A DNA stretch of 40,420 bases from Carex sylvatica. Taxonomy: Eukaryota > Streptophyta > Magnoliopsida > Poales > Cyperaceae. The position numbers and the translations under genes were made by a program. Within the stretch, counting starts at the first letter, position 1. Every line of letters starts with the position of its first letter. Under the pieces are notes generated by a model, which worked only from the letters and a program-made list of their open reading frames with translations, ran no database searches and was not told where the DNA came from. This document shows, in pieces, positions 23,301 through 33,202 of this stretch. The stretch is taken from NCBI GenBank assembly GCA_964058845.1, contig CAXKVR010000478.1:1-40420 (forward strand), given 5' to 3'.

Positions 23301-24007
23301 TTGTTCCATTTATTGTTCATTTAGGTAGAGCACCTGATAAAGGCTATTGTACGGGTTGTTGATGTGTACCCATCAGAATATAAGGGACAGGATGAAGTTT
23401 GGCTAACTCTAGAAGACCCAACGGCTAGGGTGCATGCATTGCTCACGGGGAAAGATGCAGTAAGATGTTGTTAACATTATAATATGCTATGTTCCAGTAA
23501 CAGGATCCCTATGCCAGTACAGACATGATGCCACAACAAAAGCCCTAACTTATGCATATGTCCAGGCAAAGTAAATATATAAAGGGCCCGTATTAAAAAT
23601 TGTAAAGCAACGTGATTCTGTGACTGGTCATTACAAACTGGTTTTTACTAGTTTGTTGTAATTAAATGTTTTAGGCTAGTCTCATAGAGTAACATATTGC
23701 GTTTCTTCACAAGATTCAGCTATTTTGCAATGAAAATAGTGCCCTCCCCCCACCCCTGCTCTCTTCCCCTTAAAGTTGACTTCGTTGAGTTACAATATAT
23801 GCACAGGAAACGTTTTTTGGGGGTCAATCAGCAGAGGCTATAAATAGAAGGATGAGGACTCTACTCGGGGTAAATGAGTGTGAGACTGAGGAAGGCTTCA
23901 TCATTATGCGGGACCCACCTTGGTCTATTTTCTGCTTGAAATCATGTTTTCTGCAGAAAGGCCCCTCAGGAAGTCAAAAATACATAATTCTAGATACGAT
24001 GCTCTAG
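20350..24007 (+). CDS. POT1: POT1, protection of telomeres 1 (single-strand telomere-binding protein)
   Basis: Ten exons with GT-AG introns and consistent phases: 20350-20479, 20819-20955, 21226-21415, 21586-21653, 21763-21851, 22294-22587, 22967-23043, 23175-23233, 23325-23459, 23807-24007, giving 459 aa, the usual plant POT1 length. POT1 binds the single-stranded G-rich telomere overhang in the nucleus and affects end protection and telomerase. Visible landmarks: first OB fold about residues 8-150 (LADAIKSIGVRVNLFALLE, LKVVDPTY, SSFALFEG, LVPYQ); second OB fold about 165-290 (FHLVCKVLHV, LYVWDGTDAPP, LPRDTICNFPCVGTILRV, GIWEGVLQPFSKIR); C-terminal part about 305-459 (IVRVVDVYPS, VWLTLEDPTARVHALL, FFGG, LLGVNE, PPWSIFCLKSCF). 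The ATG at 20350 opens the first exon in a GC-rich context. The frame is intact. The YLALGVTVRWF stretch in the first OB fold is less family-like than its surroundings. Confidence 0.93.
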
Positions 24008-25394
24008 AAATTGTGTACTGTCACAGGGCTCTAGATTTAAGTTTGACGTTGTAAAATCTCACAATATCTAATGAAAGTTATCAAATATGCAGCTTACAGG
24101 TCCTGCAATCTTCATTGTTTTTCTTTTCAAAATGACCAAAGATGCTCAAAAGGGCCCTCGTTAGTGCCATGTACTCTCTATCTTCAAAATTGAGAAAATA
24201 GACAGTTTGGGTGCTTTTTGAAGAGATCAATGGCAGGGACTTCACTTTCTCTCTCCTCATGCTTTGTAAGCTTGTAGCTTATGGTTTTGCGGCTTTGATG
24301 AGCATGTTCTTACTTGACTTACATCATTGTATATGCCGAAATGCTCAGAAATACTAGCATTTTTTTTTCTGGGAAATTGAAAGTATTCTTAACAGTCGAA
24401 GAATTGTGTAATCAATTTCCAAAATAGGGGAAAAGAATGCATGCTTATATTTGTTTTTAAGCTTTCTTGTGATGCACTTTATGCTGTGCTCTTTTATGGG
24501 CCGTTGAGCAACTCTCTATCCTTACATCATTGCAAATGGGCTCGTTCAGCCAAGTACTGGAAGAAGTGAGACAAAATGAAATCTGGAATAGACTTTTATT
24601 ACATACTACGGTTGAAGATGAAAGAGTATTGATAAAATGAGTCAATTTTATTTTTTGGAAAAGGCTAATTTCTCTATTCCACCACGTCTACAGAATAGAG
24701 AAATGACTTGTTGAGGAATAGAGAAGGGATCCACTTGTAAAAAACAAAGGTTTTGAGTATAAAAATTCCAACACAGTTCCACTCGTTTTTTTCCTTGTTC
24801 AGCTGAAATAGACCTCCATTCCAATCTATTCTAATTTTTCTCTCCGGCCGAACATGCCCAGCACGAGACTTCACCAAACACATTAGACTTTTCAGAAGAG
24901 TAAAAAATGGCAGAATAATAAAGGAGGAGAAAAAAAGTAGTACTCTACATGTTATTTTTTATTGCCAAACACATTTCACTCTTTCAACAAATCTAGAAAT
25001 TACTAATCTTCTAATTCTATTTTGAAATCTAGAAATTTTGCAGTTTGAAAAGACAGCATCTTTCAAGTTCAGAGCTCAACTGTATGGATCTATACACAAC
25101 CGTACATACCATCAGGGCATCAGCTCTACTCGTGATTGTACAACATCAAGATAAATAAGACAGGTACCATAACTACTGTAATGCTTTCTTTTTTTAAACT
25201 AAATATATTGTAGTATTTACATCATCTAGAATAACAAAAATGTTCAATTGACCAATTATACTACTTTTGTTTTACATTCGATGCATATTCCTGATTACAG
25301 ACATCACTAGCTATACAGTTCTTGTGTAGACATCACTAGCTATACATTTCAAAGTTTCACGGTGAAATCCTTTTATATACAAGAATTGTGTACA
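24008..25394. other. Intergenic DNA between convergent POT1 and UPF0114 3' ends
   Basis: Holds both 3' untranslated regions. 24650-24890 has repeat-like wording (TTCTCTATTCCACC, CTCTCCGGCCGAACATG) but I could not pair ends. At 25300-25350, AGACATCACTAGCTATACA occurs twice in near-tandem, in the UPF0114 3' flank. No gene seen. Confidence 0.5.
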
Positions 25395-28300
25395 TCACTC
25401 CTTGTGTAGATTGTGAAGAATGTAAAGAGAAGCAGAGGATAAAAATATGCAAACAGAGTAACTGAGAAGGTCAAGGCCAGTAGTTATTACCACCATTTTA
25501 CTCCTCTCAAACATTTTTACCAATAAAATCATGACAATTACATGCCCTACCTTTGTCTTTAGTTCATCAAGTGAGCTTATTTGCATCCATTTTGGTCTTT
25601 CCTGAAAGCAAATTTTATACGTAGAGAGAAAATCAGGTTATAAGAACTAAAGTTTCTTATATAAAAATAACAGCCAGCTTTTCTTTTTCCTGGCAAAAAC
25701 ACAGACAGGAATAGGACAAAATGTACTGCAAACTATTTAACCAAAAATCTGGAAACAAATTCCCACCAATAAATATGTTCCACTTAATGTATGTTAAATT
25801 TAAGGCTAGGTGAGGGTCTAAATGTAGGGAATTTTATCAACATTTATTGAAATTTGTCCTTGCCACCACACTTACATAAAGCTATCTTACGTACAGCTCC
25901 CTAAAATCATGTTAGCTACAATTGCAAATAAAAAAAAATATCACACATAATTTGCAAGAAGTATCTTTTTCCTTGGTAGGTGTGAATTTGATGGATATGA
26001 AAGAGGTGAACCAATGACAAGCAAGGCCAAGCCTATCAAAGGGTATGTATTTGAGGCGCCAACGTGCCGTACAATACTGAGATGGAATCACTGATGCACA
26101 GGGCGAAAGGTGCCAGACTCGAGAAATTCAGAGAGCAGGGCAGCAGGTCCCCAACTGTCAAAACCGGAGATTCTCTTGACATTTCAACTGAAGACAATGG
26201 GGAAGACAGTGAAGGCTGTGTGCTGTTGCTCCATGTGCAGACGAGATAGAATTCATATCACCAAAGTAACAGAAATTTTGAGTTTAGATCCGGACGGTCC
26301 GATCTGCTTTGGCACGAACATTAAAGGGGCCCCGTGCATTCCACCTCAGGCCGGATTGATCTGGATTGTAATTGGACGGTCCAGAACTACACTCAAATAT
26401 TTTGTTACCTCAGAGGATGCGGACTTGGCGAGATAAGCATTGCAAGAAAATTGTCTTTTAGTTACTGTGTAATTTTCTGTTTTTACTGTTTAGTTAAAAT
26501 AATTTTTGAGACCTATATAAGGGGAGACAATGTAATGTTCTTTAATCAAATGAATTAAATCAATCTTGCTTTAACTCTGTAGTTCTTCACTTTCTCCTTC
26601 TTCTCTCTCTCTTGATAAATTCTTAAAATTCTTAAAATTAAAAAAAAAAAAAAATAACTATACAAAATTGCAATTAGTTAATGACATTTTTCCCCTTAAA
26701 TACAGTAAACCATACCTTTCAGAAAGACAAAATAATGTCATAAACTTAACTAAAATATTGGGATTTATTTGGGAAAGGCATGTTTTCCTTCACTGCCATT
26801 TTAAAGTGATGCTTAAATGTCTTTCTTCATAATGTCATAAACTTAACTAAAATACTCAAAATCAAACAAATAATACATACTAACCTTCAAGGAAAACATG
26901 CCGAACAATGAAGAACCCTTCAGGGCACGGTCTAACACTGGAGGTACACCAGGTGGTACATTGCTAATAAATAATCCATACAGCCCCATTCCGAAAATTA
27001 ACATGACAGTACCAGCGAGATACACATCTACACAAGAAAAAGCAATAAAAAGGAAAAAAAGAGACAACAACATCAAGTACTTGTAAACTGCTGGTCATGA
27101 TGGTATGAGTATCAGGTGCACAACAGCAGCTGGTAATTCATAGAAAGCATAAGACTGTTGTAAAAAGAAGTGTATCATATAGAAATTAATATGTGTTTCC
27201 GGGAACCAAACGCTAATTATTTTTCCATTTAAATTTTTTAATAATACAAGAATATAGTAGGTTGTTACCAATAGCCTCGACAAGGCGTAGAACCATCTGC
27301 CCTGAATGATGCCCCTTAACACAACATGTCCAATAAACCCTGTATGCTTCGAATATGTAAATACAGCCCTAATTAAGAAAACATGCACCAAGTTAGACCA
27401 ATCAGCTCTAGAGCCTACGGTACTTGGACATAATTTTTTCCTTTACTCTCGTTACAAAAGAAGTAATGTTTTCTGCTCAATTGTGTAAAAGAGGGGGGGC
27501 ACTATAATTTCCTGGGATGTATTCACTTGGCTGGTTGTGCTTTTCTTGTACTTCGAAATATGAAAATTCAACACTCTAGTGTCCATGAAGTACATACTTA
27601 ATTTTTTGAATTCATGAGGTCTATTAGAAGTAGGTAACTTGACAAACTTTAGAAAAAAAATAAAAAGGTTATAAGAAAAAGAAATATATACATTTAGAAA
27701 GCACAGTAAAGAGCCAGCTAGGGAACCTCCAACCGCCAAAAGGGCCAAGAAACGAAAATCAAATATCACCTGATCGATTTGCACAAAGTATACAGAAGAA
27801 TGATCATCAAGTAGAAAAGCATTATAGATACGCGAAATAAGTGGCATGATTTCATATCTTAACCCAAACAACTGGTGCCAGATTTTAATGCAGATGATTA
27901 ATTGGCAAGAACTTTTGTTCTAGCTTTCAGAACAATTTCAGTTGGGGTTGGTATTTGTTTTGGACAAAACAGCAACCGTTAAAAACTGGTTGCACTAGGA
28001 CTCAGTTGTCACAATCAAAGCTTATGTGAGGCATAATTGCTCTAATTGAGCATTATATCAAGGAAAAACTCAGTTTGCATGAGTCTTAACTCAATATTCC
28101 ATCAACTGGACCTCAATACGAGCAATTAGGCCTCAATTGATGGAATGTTGAGTTAAATTGAGGATCATTTAGCCCTTTTGTTCAATGTACTGTTAATCAA
28201 GCTAGGCCGATAAACGTCTCATGAACTGTCACAATATTTGTTCATATCAGTAACAACATTTTCTAAAATTAACGCCTAAGGTCATGTTTGGTTGTGGAGT

Positions 28301-28805
28301 AACTTTATCCGGAGTAAATTACTTACTCCAAGCCAAGCTAAGGTGGTGGAGTAAGCTAAACCACCTCTCTAGGTGGAGTAAGTTACTCCAGTTTAGCTCA
28401 CCTCTTACTCCATCTTACTCCTACTTTATTTCTCGTTTGACTCCTTAAACGTGGAGTATACTCCACCTCTTAATCCACAATCAAACATGGCCTAATTGCT
28501 TTTCCAAACTAAAATAAATAAATAACCCGCTCAATCTTGGACTCTGTGGAAGGCTCAGGTTGCACGGGGGCCTTGTATCGGAATCCTGGAGGGTCGGATT
28601 GGGGTTGAGATAGCGAACGTGGATCCGACTCCAAGAAGGCGTTGGCACTTGCGTTGGATTCGCCGTGAGCGGAGGAGGCGAGATAAGGGAACGAGGACGG
28701 GCGATGCGTTGGTGAGCACAACGGTTTGTTCGTTTTAAGGGGTTTAAAAGGGCTACGGGAAGCGAAGAGGGGAGAGACAGAAAGAGGAAGGAATAGAATG
28801 GCCAT
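25395..28805 (-). CDS. UPF0114 family membrane protein, probably plastid-targeted
   Basis: Five exons on the minus strand: 28805-28527, 27769-27692, 27368-27269, 27027-26885, 25601-25395, giving 268 aa; phases agree and all introns are GT-AG. Residues 1-70 are Ser/Pro-rich with few acidic residues, resembling a plastid transit peptide (MAILFLPLSVSPLFASRS). The conserved domain begins at IERVIFDFRFLALLAVGG (about residue 91). Next come GCIYIFEAYRVYW, HSGQMVLRLVEAIDVYLAG, LIFGMGLYGLFISN, ALKGSSLFGMFSLKERPKWM and DELKTKVGHVIVMILLVKM, and the end is LLSYSVCIFLSSASLYILHN. Four hydrophobic segments are visible (about 100-118, 154-173, 213-225, 243-262). The molecular function of UPF0114 (bacterial YqhA relatives) is not established. 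Introns contain a Tourist-like MITE and a family A MITE, and another family A MITE sits 75 bp upstream of the ATG. Confidence 0.95.
25978..26249 (+). pseudogene. Exon-like fragment of an unidentified gene, antisense in UPF0114 intron 4
   Basis: After an acceptor-like TTGGTAG at 25974-25980, one frame reads CEFDGYERGEPMTSKAKPIK then GYVFEAPTCRTILRWNH and stops. A +1 frame continues from 26064 as PYNTEMESLMHRAKGARLEK, then FREQGSRSPTVKTGDSLDIS and TEDNGEDSEG up to 26249. Composition is protein-like (charged, no low complexity) and GC is higher than the surrounding intron. The frame change suggests a single indel in a decayed or captured coding piece. Family not recognised. It directly abuts a family A MITE at about 26246. 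Confidence 0.4.
26246..26440. mobile_element. Family A MITE in UPF0114 intron 4
   Basis: Left end GAATTCATATCACCAAAGTA and inverted right end GTCCGCATCCTCTGAGGTAA align with gaps to the family ends. The interior has GATCCGGACGGTCCGATCTG, GCACGAACATTAAA and CACCTCAGG-type motifs as in other copies. Flanks share cgagata (left 26239-26245, right near 26429-26435) but not adjacent to the presumed right end, so the duplication is uncertain. Confidence 0.55.
28088..28154. repeat. Imperfect hairpin in UPF0114 intron 1
   Basis: AACTCAATATTCCATCAA at 28088 faces its inverse TTGATGGAATGTTGAGTT ending at 28154, with one mismatch over 18 bp and a loop of about 30 bases. It lies in a stretch that repeats CTCAATT-type words, also seen in POT1 intron 5. 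Confidence 0.7.
28280..28492. mobile_element. Tourist-like (PIF/Harbinger) MITE in UPF0114 intron 1
   Basis: 213 bp. Ends GGTCATGTTTGGTTGTGGAG and, inverted, GGCCATGTTTGATTGTGGAT match over about 23 bp with few differences. It is flanked by TAA at 28277-28279 and 28493-28495, the 3-bp duplication expected for PIF/Harbinger MITEs. The interior repeats GGAGTAA/TTACTCC words in both orientations. Confidence 0.82.
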
Positions 28806-28879
28806 TTGGTTGCTCGGTGGAACAGTAGACTGTAGAGAGAGGAGTTTTGATTTGATTGAAAGGGTGAGGCGGAAGAAAG

Positions 28880-29063
28880 GAATTCGGATCCCTCAGGTAC
28901 CTCATATATAATAATTTAATCTGCACCGTTATTTTAAACCTTCCACGAATCTCGAAACAATCCCTTATATTTTCATGGCACAGATTGAGTTTGGTCCGGA
29001 TGAAATTAATCTGGACTGTCCGTTTATATTATTTCACCTCAGGTACCCGAGGGTTACGGACTC
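28880..29063. mobile_element. Mutator-type MITE (family A) 75 bp upstream of UPF0114
   Basis: 184 bp. Ends GAATTCGGATCCCTCAGG then GTACCT and, inverted, GAGTCCGTAACCCTCGGG then GTACCT. Flanks are ggaagaaag (28871-28879) and ggaaggaag (29064-29072), a 9-bp target duplication with one mismatch, as in Mutator elements. The interior carries CACCGTTATTTTAAACC, CCACGAATCTCGAAAC and GATGAAATTAATCTGGAC, which define the family used to recognise the other copies. Confidence 0.9.
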
Positions 29064-29644
29064 GGAAGGAAGTAAGAAGCTACAGTCCTGAGACTGAGAG
29101 GAGAGCTGGTGATGGGTGATGGACGGTTCCCATTTCTTTCACGGTCTTGTCGGGTGCAGATATTATCAGCGCTTTAGTAGCTCGTGCAGCGCAGTAGACT
29201 GAAGACAGAAAAAAGCGGCCATTTTTTTTAATACTAAAAAAAAAAAACTTAATTTTAAAAATAACCTTACATCCTATTTTTTTTAAAATATGTCTCGACC
29301 GCCTGGATCTGGGGCGGCTCAAAATTCCCACCAGACCGCCCCATCACGGGCGGACTAGACCACAAGCAGACCGTCCTTGTCCGGGGTGGACCACACCACT
29401 ATCACCGCCCCTGCCCCAGGCGGTCTGCTGTGGATCCCTATAAATTTTTATTTTTTTCTCTGTCCTGCCTACTCCAGACCATTTTTAACATCACGAAGAA
29501 GCTGTGTACGAAAAATTTGGCGATTTTTGGCGATCTACAAGCGACTGCTACAAAAGGGACCTGAAAGACGAACTTATAAAGAAAATCAATGAGACTCATG
29601 TTCACGACAACTGAAAATGTAAAATACACAAAAGGGACCGAACA

Positions 29645-30289
29645 AGGTTAGTTGTGCTATGTAAAACTCACCCGCATTGCGAGTTCCGCCTTTTTGCAAC
29701 CCCTGTGGGTTCAGGAGAAGCATGGATAATTAAGAAGTGTGAATCACCTCATACATGCAAGTCTGCGTCAACAAGGACAAACCATTCACAGCTGACGGCA
29801 TCACTAATTGCCGATGCAATTGAGGAAGACATTAAGGATGACCCATCGATGAGCATCAAGGCGGTGGCTAGAACCGTCAGACATAAATACAAATATGCAA
29901 CTCCAAAATACAACAGGCTGTGGAGAGGTCGTGAACTTACGGTTTGCAGAATATTCGGCAGTTAGAAGGATTCATATGGTTATCTAGCACCATTGCTCCA
30001 GGCCATGGCAAGTACAAATACCGGAAGTGTATATGAGCGGTGGCATGGCCCCTTTTATGACCGGGAGAGAGTACTAATAGAGGGAGCTCAACAATTTAAG
30101 GGCATAACATGGGCTTTTGGGACTTGTATCCAAGTTGTGCCATACATCAGACCCGTTATCAACATTGATGCATGCTTCATGTCTGGCCGTTATGAAGGGA
30201 GGCTACTGATAACATGTGCATATGATGCTGAGAACCAGTTGTTGCCTTTGGCCTTTGCAATTGTTCAGAAACAAACGACTGGTCCCTGA
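29645..30289 (+). pseudogene. MULE (MuDR-type) transposase, 5' fragment, interrupted
   Basis: Encodes RLVVLCKTHPHCEFRLFATP (the usual zinc-ligand N-terminal region: C-x-HP-x-C-x-FRL), then SIKAVARTVRHKYKYATPKY and the start of the DDE core, RPVINIDACFMSGRYEGRLL then ITCAYDAENQLLPLAFAIVQ. The Asp of VINIDACF fits the first catalytic Asp. The second Asp, the Glu and the SWIM zinc finger are absent: the frame ends at 30289 and the PMD gene begins to overlap from the other strand at 30370. A TAG at 29963-29965 (FGS-stop-KDSY) stands where relatives have Trp. Upstream of 29645 the reading continues in another frame, implying a further indel. Not functional as it stands. Confidence 0.85.
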
Positions 30290-30369
30290 TAATACCATAA
30301 TCATCTCTGCTCTGGATGTAATGTTAGCCAACTAAGAAGGGATGTGCGATAGAATGCATGATACGAAAA

Positions 30370-31585
30370 CTAATCGATATTCGCATCTCGGAGCATCTGG
30401 AACTGACCCCGGACATAAGAGATCCCCCTGCTCGTCTCTTCATAACTCTGATGACTGTCCCATATGGCACCGTATGCAGGGAATCTGTCTGGGTCAAGAT
30501 CTCCCCACCGGGGAGGTGGCTCTGGTATAACTGGCCAATTTACGGGTAAATGTGACCACGACCAATGCTGGAGCAGAAGAAGCGGTCCAAAAATATGCCT
30601 GTTCTTCACCTGAAAATTTAATTAAAAATAAGAACTCGGTGCTTCTTATCCAACCTTAAATAACAACATATATTAATACAGACTTACCAGATAAGCATGA
30701 CACAGGCCCCTGTATAAGTGGGCGACGATAGCTCCATCCCAGTTATATCTCGATTCTTTCTCCATGTCCCTCAGTAGGGAGAGAAACATAATTGGGACCG
30801 CATCACCACTGGAATCCTCGAACATGACAGCCCCACACAAATTCAGTACATACGCCCTAGTATACATGCAATATAAAATAATCAATATAAATAATTAAGG
30901 TTGTTGATGAACTAATAAGTTATTTTAAAGAGTGTAATGGTACCTCCTGACCGCCTCAATGTCAGCAGTCTCAGGAAATATATGATTCTGAAAGAAGTGA
31001 GACCAGAGTGTCTTTAGAGAAATACAGTACCTAGAATACCGGAAGTCATCATCCATCCCCTTCTTCTTCTTCTTCAATTTCTTCTGCAGATTCTTCGCAT
31101 CACACCCTAACAACTCCGGTATCATCCTCTGCTAATCTGGATGGTCTGAGATGCCACCTATGGGCTCACCATCGATGGGTAAACCCCATAAGGCGCTCAC
31201 ATCACTAAGGGTGACTGTCATCTTCCTGACCGGAAGATGAAATGTATGGGTCTCAAGTCGCCATCTCTCTGCTAGACCATGCATCAGAGACTGATCAATC
31301 TTACTCTGCGGCATGGTGGCAAGCTGATACAACCCAAGGTTCAAGAGGCATCGCTTTATTTCTTCACAGGGAACAAACATAATCTCAGACCTGCGGTGCC
31401 TCACCGTAAGCATGACATCATCCTGTATTTATTATCAATTTGTGAGACTCAAATTGTGTCAATTTTTCAATACTATTTACATTAAGTATAAAAATCACGT
31501 ACCTCAACAGATACCAATGAGACGCGGTGCTTAACATGATGGGTACATAAAAGAGGACTAAATATGTAAGGATCATGCACGCCAT
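30370..31585 (-). pseudogene. Plant mobile domain (PMD, aminotransferase-like) gene inside the MULE
   Basis: Minus-strand exons with GT-AG borders and matching phases: about 31585-31503, 31422-30944, 30856-30688, 30609-30370. Family motifs: RWRLETHTFHLPVRKMTVTL then SDVSALWGLPIDGEP, AYVLNLCGAVMFEDSSGDAV, MFLSLLRDMEKESRYNWDGA then IVAHLYRGLCHA, and GPLLLLQHWSWSHLP. Exon 2 contains a TAG at 31134-31132 (SDHPD-stop-QRMIPELLG) at a position where PMD proteins have Trp. The first exon cannot be set: a longer upstream reading has another stop. A lysine run (LQKKLKKKKKG) follows the PMD N-terminal part. PMD domains occur in plant MAIN/MAIL proteins and often inside transposons; here it belongs to the MULE. 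Confidence 0.85.
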
Positions 31586-31679
31586 CTGTAAAACCGGTTT
31601 GAGACGACGGATCCGCTCAAATCGGATCCTCAAATCCCCTACCAGTCGTATCCTCATATGACGACGGGCCCTCTTAACT

Positions 31680-32700
31680 ATAGTATATTATATTATTATT
31701 GTAATAATTATTTATTATATTAGCAATATAAAATATTAATTATATAATTATATATTAATAATTATTACTAATAATAAAATACTAATTGTATAATTATAAA
31801 TTAACAATAATTATTAATCAAAAGATCTTACTCGTTATATAATATTATTATTATTTAATATATTAATTATATAATTATATATTAATAATAATTATTGTAA
31901 AATTCACTTTTTAAAATAAAAATTATTGTGAAAATGGACAAACAAATAAAATTTGCCAAAAAAAATTATGCATATTTAAAAAAAATATTGATATACATGC
32001 AATTTACTTGAAAAAAAAAGTATGCATATTTAAAAAAATATATTGATATACATACAATTTACTTGCAAAAAAAAATATGCATATTTAAAAAAAAATATTA
32101 ATATACATACAATTTACTTGCAAAAAAAAAATGTAATTTTTAAACAAATATTGATATACTTCAAAATAATTTGTTTTACTTGAAATTAATTTGTATTAAT
32201 ATATACATGTCTTTCGTCAATTAACTTCAAAATACCCCTCAACATCACCGAAACTTTTCTTCATACCCTTAACATCACAAAAATAATTTGCAAAAAAACA
32301 AAATGCATATTTTTTAAACCATACACCATAACTCTAAATTTTTAAACAATTCAAGCAATTGACCATAAATCCTAAATTTTTAAACAATTCAAGCAATTGA
32401 CCATAAATCCTAAATTTTTAAGCAATTCACAACCATAAATTCTAAATTGAACCATATCACATTCAAGTAATTCAAATAATTTTACCATAAACCCTAATCC
32501 TAAATATGCATACAATTCGAGCAATTCGAGCAATTCAACCAATTTTACCATAATCCACAATTTGATAAAGCACATCACATTCAATCAATTCAACTAATTA
32601 ATCACATTTAACCCTAAACTGTAATCGAATCGAATCAAATCGAATCACATTCGACAATTTAATCACATATAACCCAAATCCTAAACTCTAATTGAATAAA
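31680..32700. repeat. AT-rich region of the MULE with two tandem arrays
   Basis: A 54-bp unit (TATGCATATTTAAAAAAA then ATACAATTTACTTG) recurs at 31967, 32021, 32076 and, degenerate, 32130. A 38-bp unit (TAAATTTTTAAACAATTCAA then GCAATTGACCATAAATCC) recurs at 32335, 32373 and 32411. The rest is (TTA/ATA)-rich. No coding sense. Confidence 0.85.
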
Positions 32701-33017
32701 AAAAAAGAATTCACTTGTTCAAGCGAGGGAGAAGTGAAGCGAGATGCGAGGCAGTGAGGTGCGTGGTGCGAGGCAGAGACGGAAGGGACGGAGATGGTAG
32801 CAGCTAGGGGCGGGTTTAAGGGAGCACCGAGCGAGGGAGAGGAGAGGTATGGCGGAGCAGCGGTGGAGGCAAGGGCGGAGAGAGTGGGGCGGTGCTGGTG
32901 GAGAGGGTGGGGTAGTTTTTTTTTTTTTTCTTTCGTCTGGTGCGGAGACATAAGAGAGAGCGAGACAGAGGAAGAGTAAGGATAGAGCGAGACAGAGAGG
33001 AGGGGTCACGGGTCCCT
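32701..33017 (-). other. GA/CT-rich inner flank of the MULE right TIR
   Basis: Purine-rich on the plus strand (gagagagcgagacagagg). It lies upstream of the PMD gene on its strand and probably contains its promoter or leader. The minus-strand ORFs of 87-102 codons here are Pro/Leu/Ser-rich composition artefacts. Confidence 0.4.
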
Positions 33018-33202
33018 AGTGGCTCGCTCCGGACAAGGGCGGTCTGCTTGTGGTATGGACCGTTTCTGTCTGGAGCGGTCTGCTGGGAGTTTTGGGCCGC
33101 TCCAGATTCAGGCGGTCGGAACATATTTAAAAAAAAAAAGGATACATGGTTATTTTTAAAATTAACTTTTTTTTTAGATATTAAAAAATTGCCGGAAAAA
33201 GG

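Larger units (their letters stand above)
29217..33193. mobile_element. Mutator-like element (MULE) with long TIRs carrying transposase and PMD fragments
   Basis: Inverted repeats of about 170 bp bound a 4.0-kb unit (29217 to about 29390; about 33018-33193). Shared landmarks: AATTTTAAAAATAACC, CGACCGCCTG.ATCTGG.GCGG, ACCACAAGCAGACCG and CCTTGTCCGG. The flanking 9-mers gaaaaaagc (29208-29216) and ggaaaaagg (33194-33202) agree at 7 of 9 positions, fitting an old Mutator duplication. Inside are a truncated MuDR-type transposase (plus) and a plant mobile domain gene (minus), tail to tail, plus AT-rich tandem repeats. Both genes carry stop codons, so the element looks dead. It begins about 145 bp beyond the MITE upstream of UPF0114. 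Confidence 0.85.

Noticed and set aside
24650..24890. Suspected MITE between POT1 and UPF0114
   Set aside because: Repeat-like wording, but ends could not be paired and no target duplication was found.
27095..27391. 98-codon minus-strand ORF
   Set aside because: It overlaps UPF0114 exon 3 in the wrong frame; the spliced frame matches the family.
32688..33124. Pro/Leu/Ser- and Arg-rich ORFs near the MULE right end
   Set aside because: Produced by the CT-rich leader and the TIR itself, which is non-coding at the other end.
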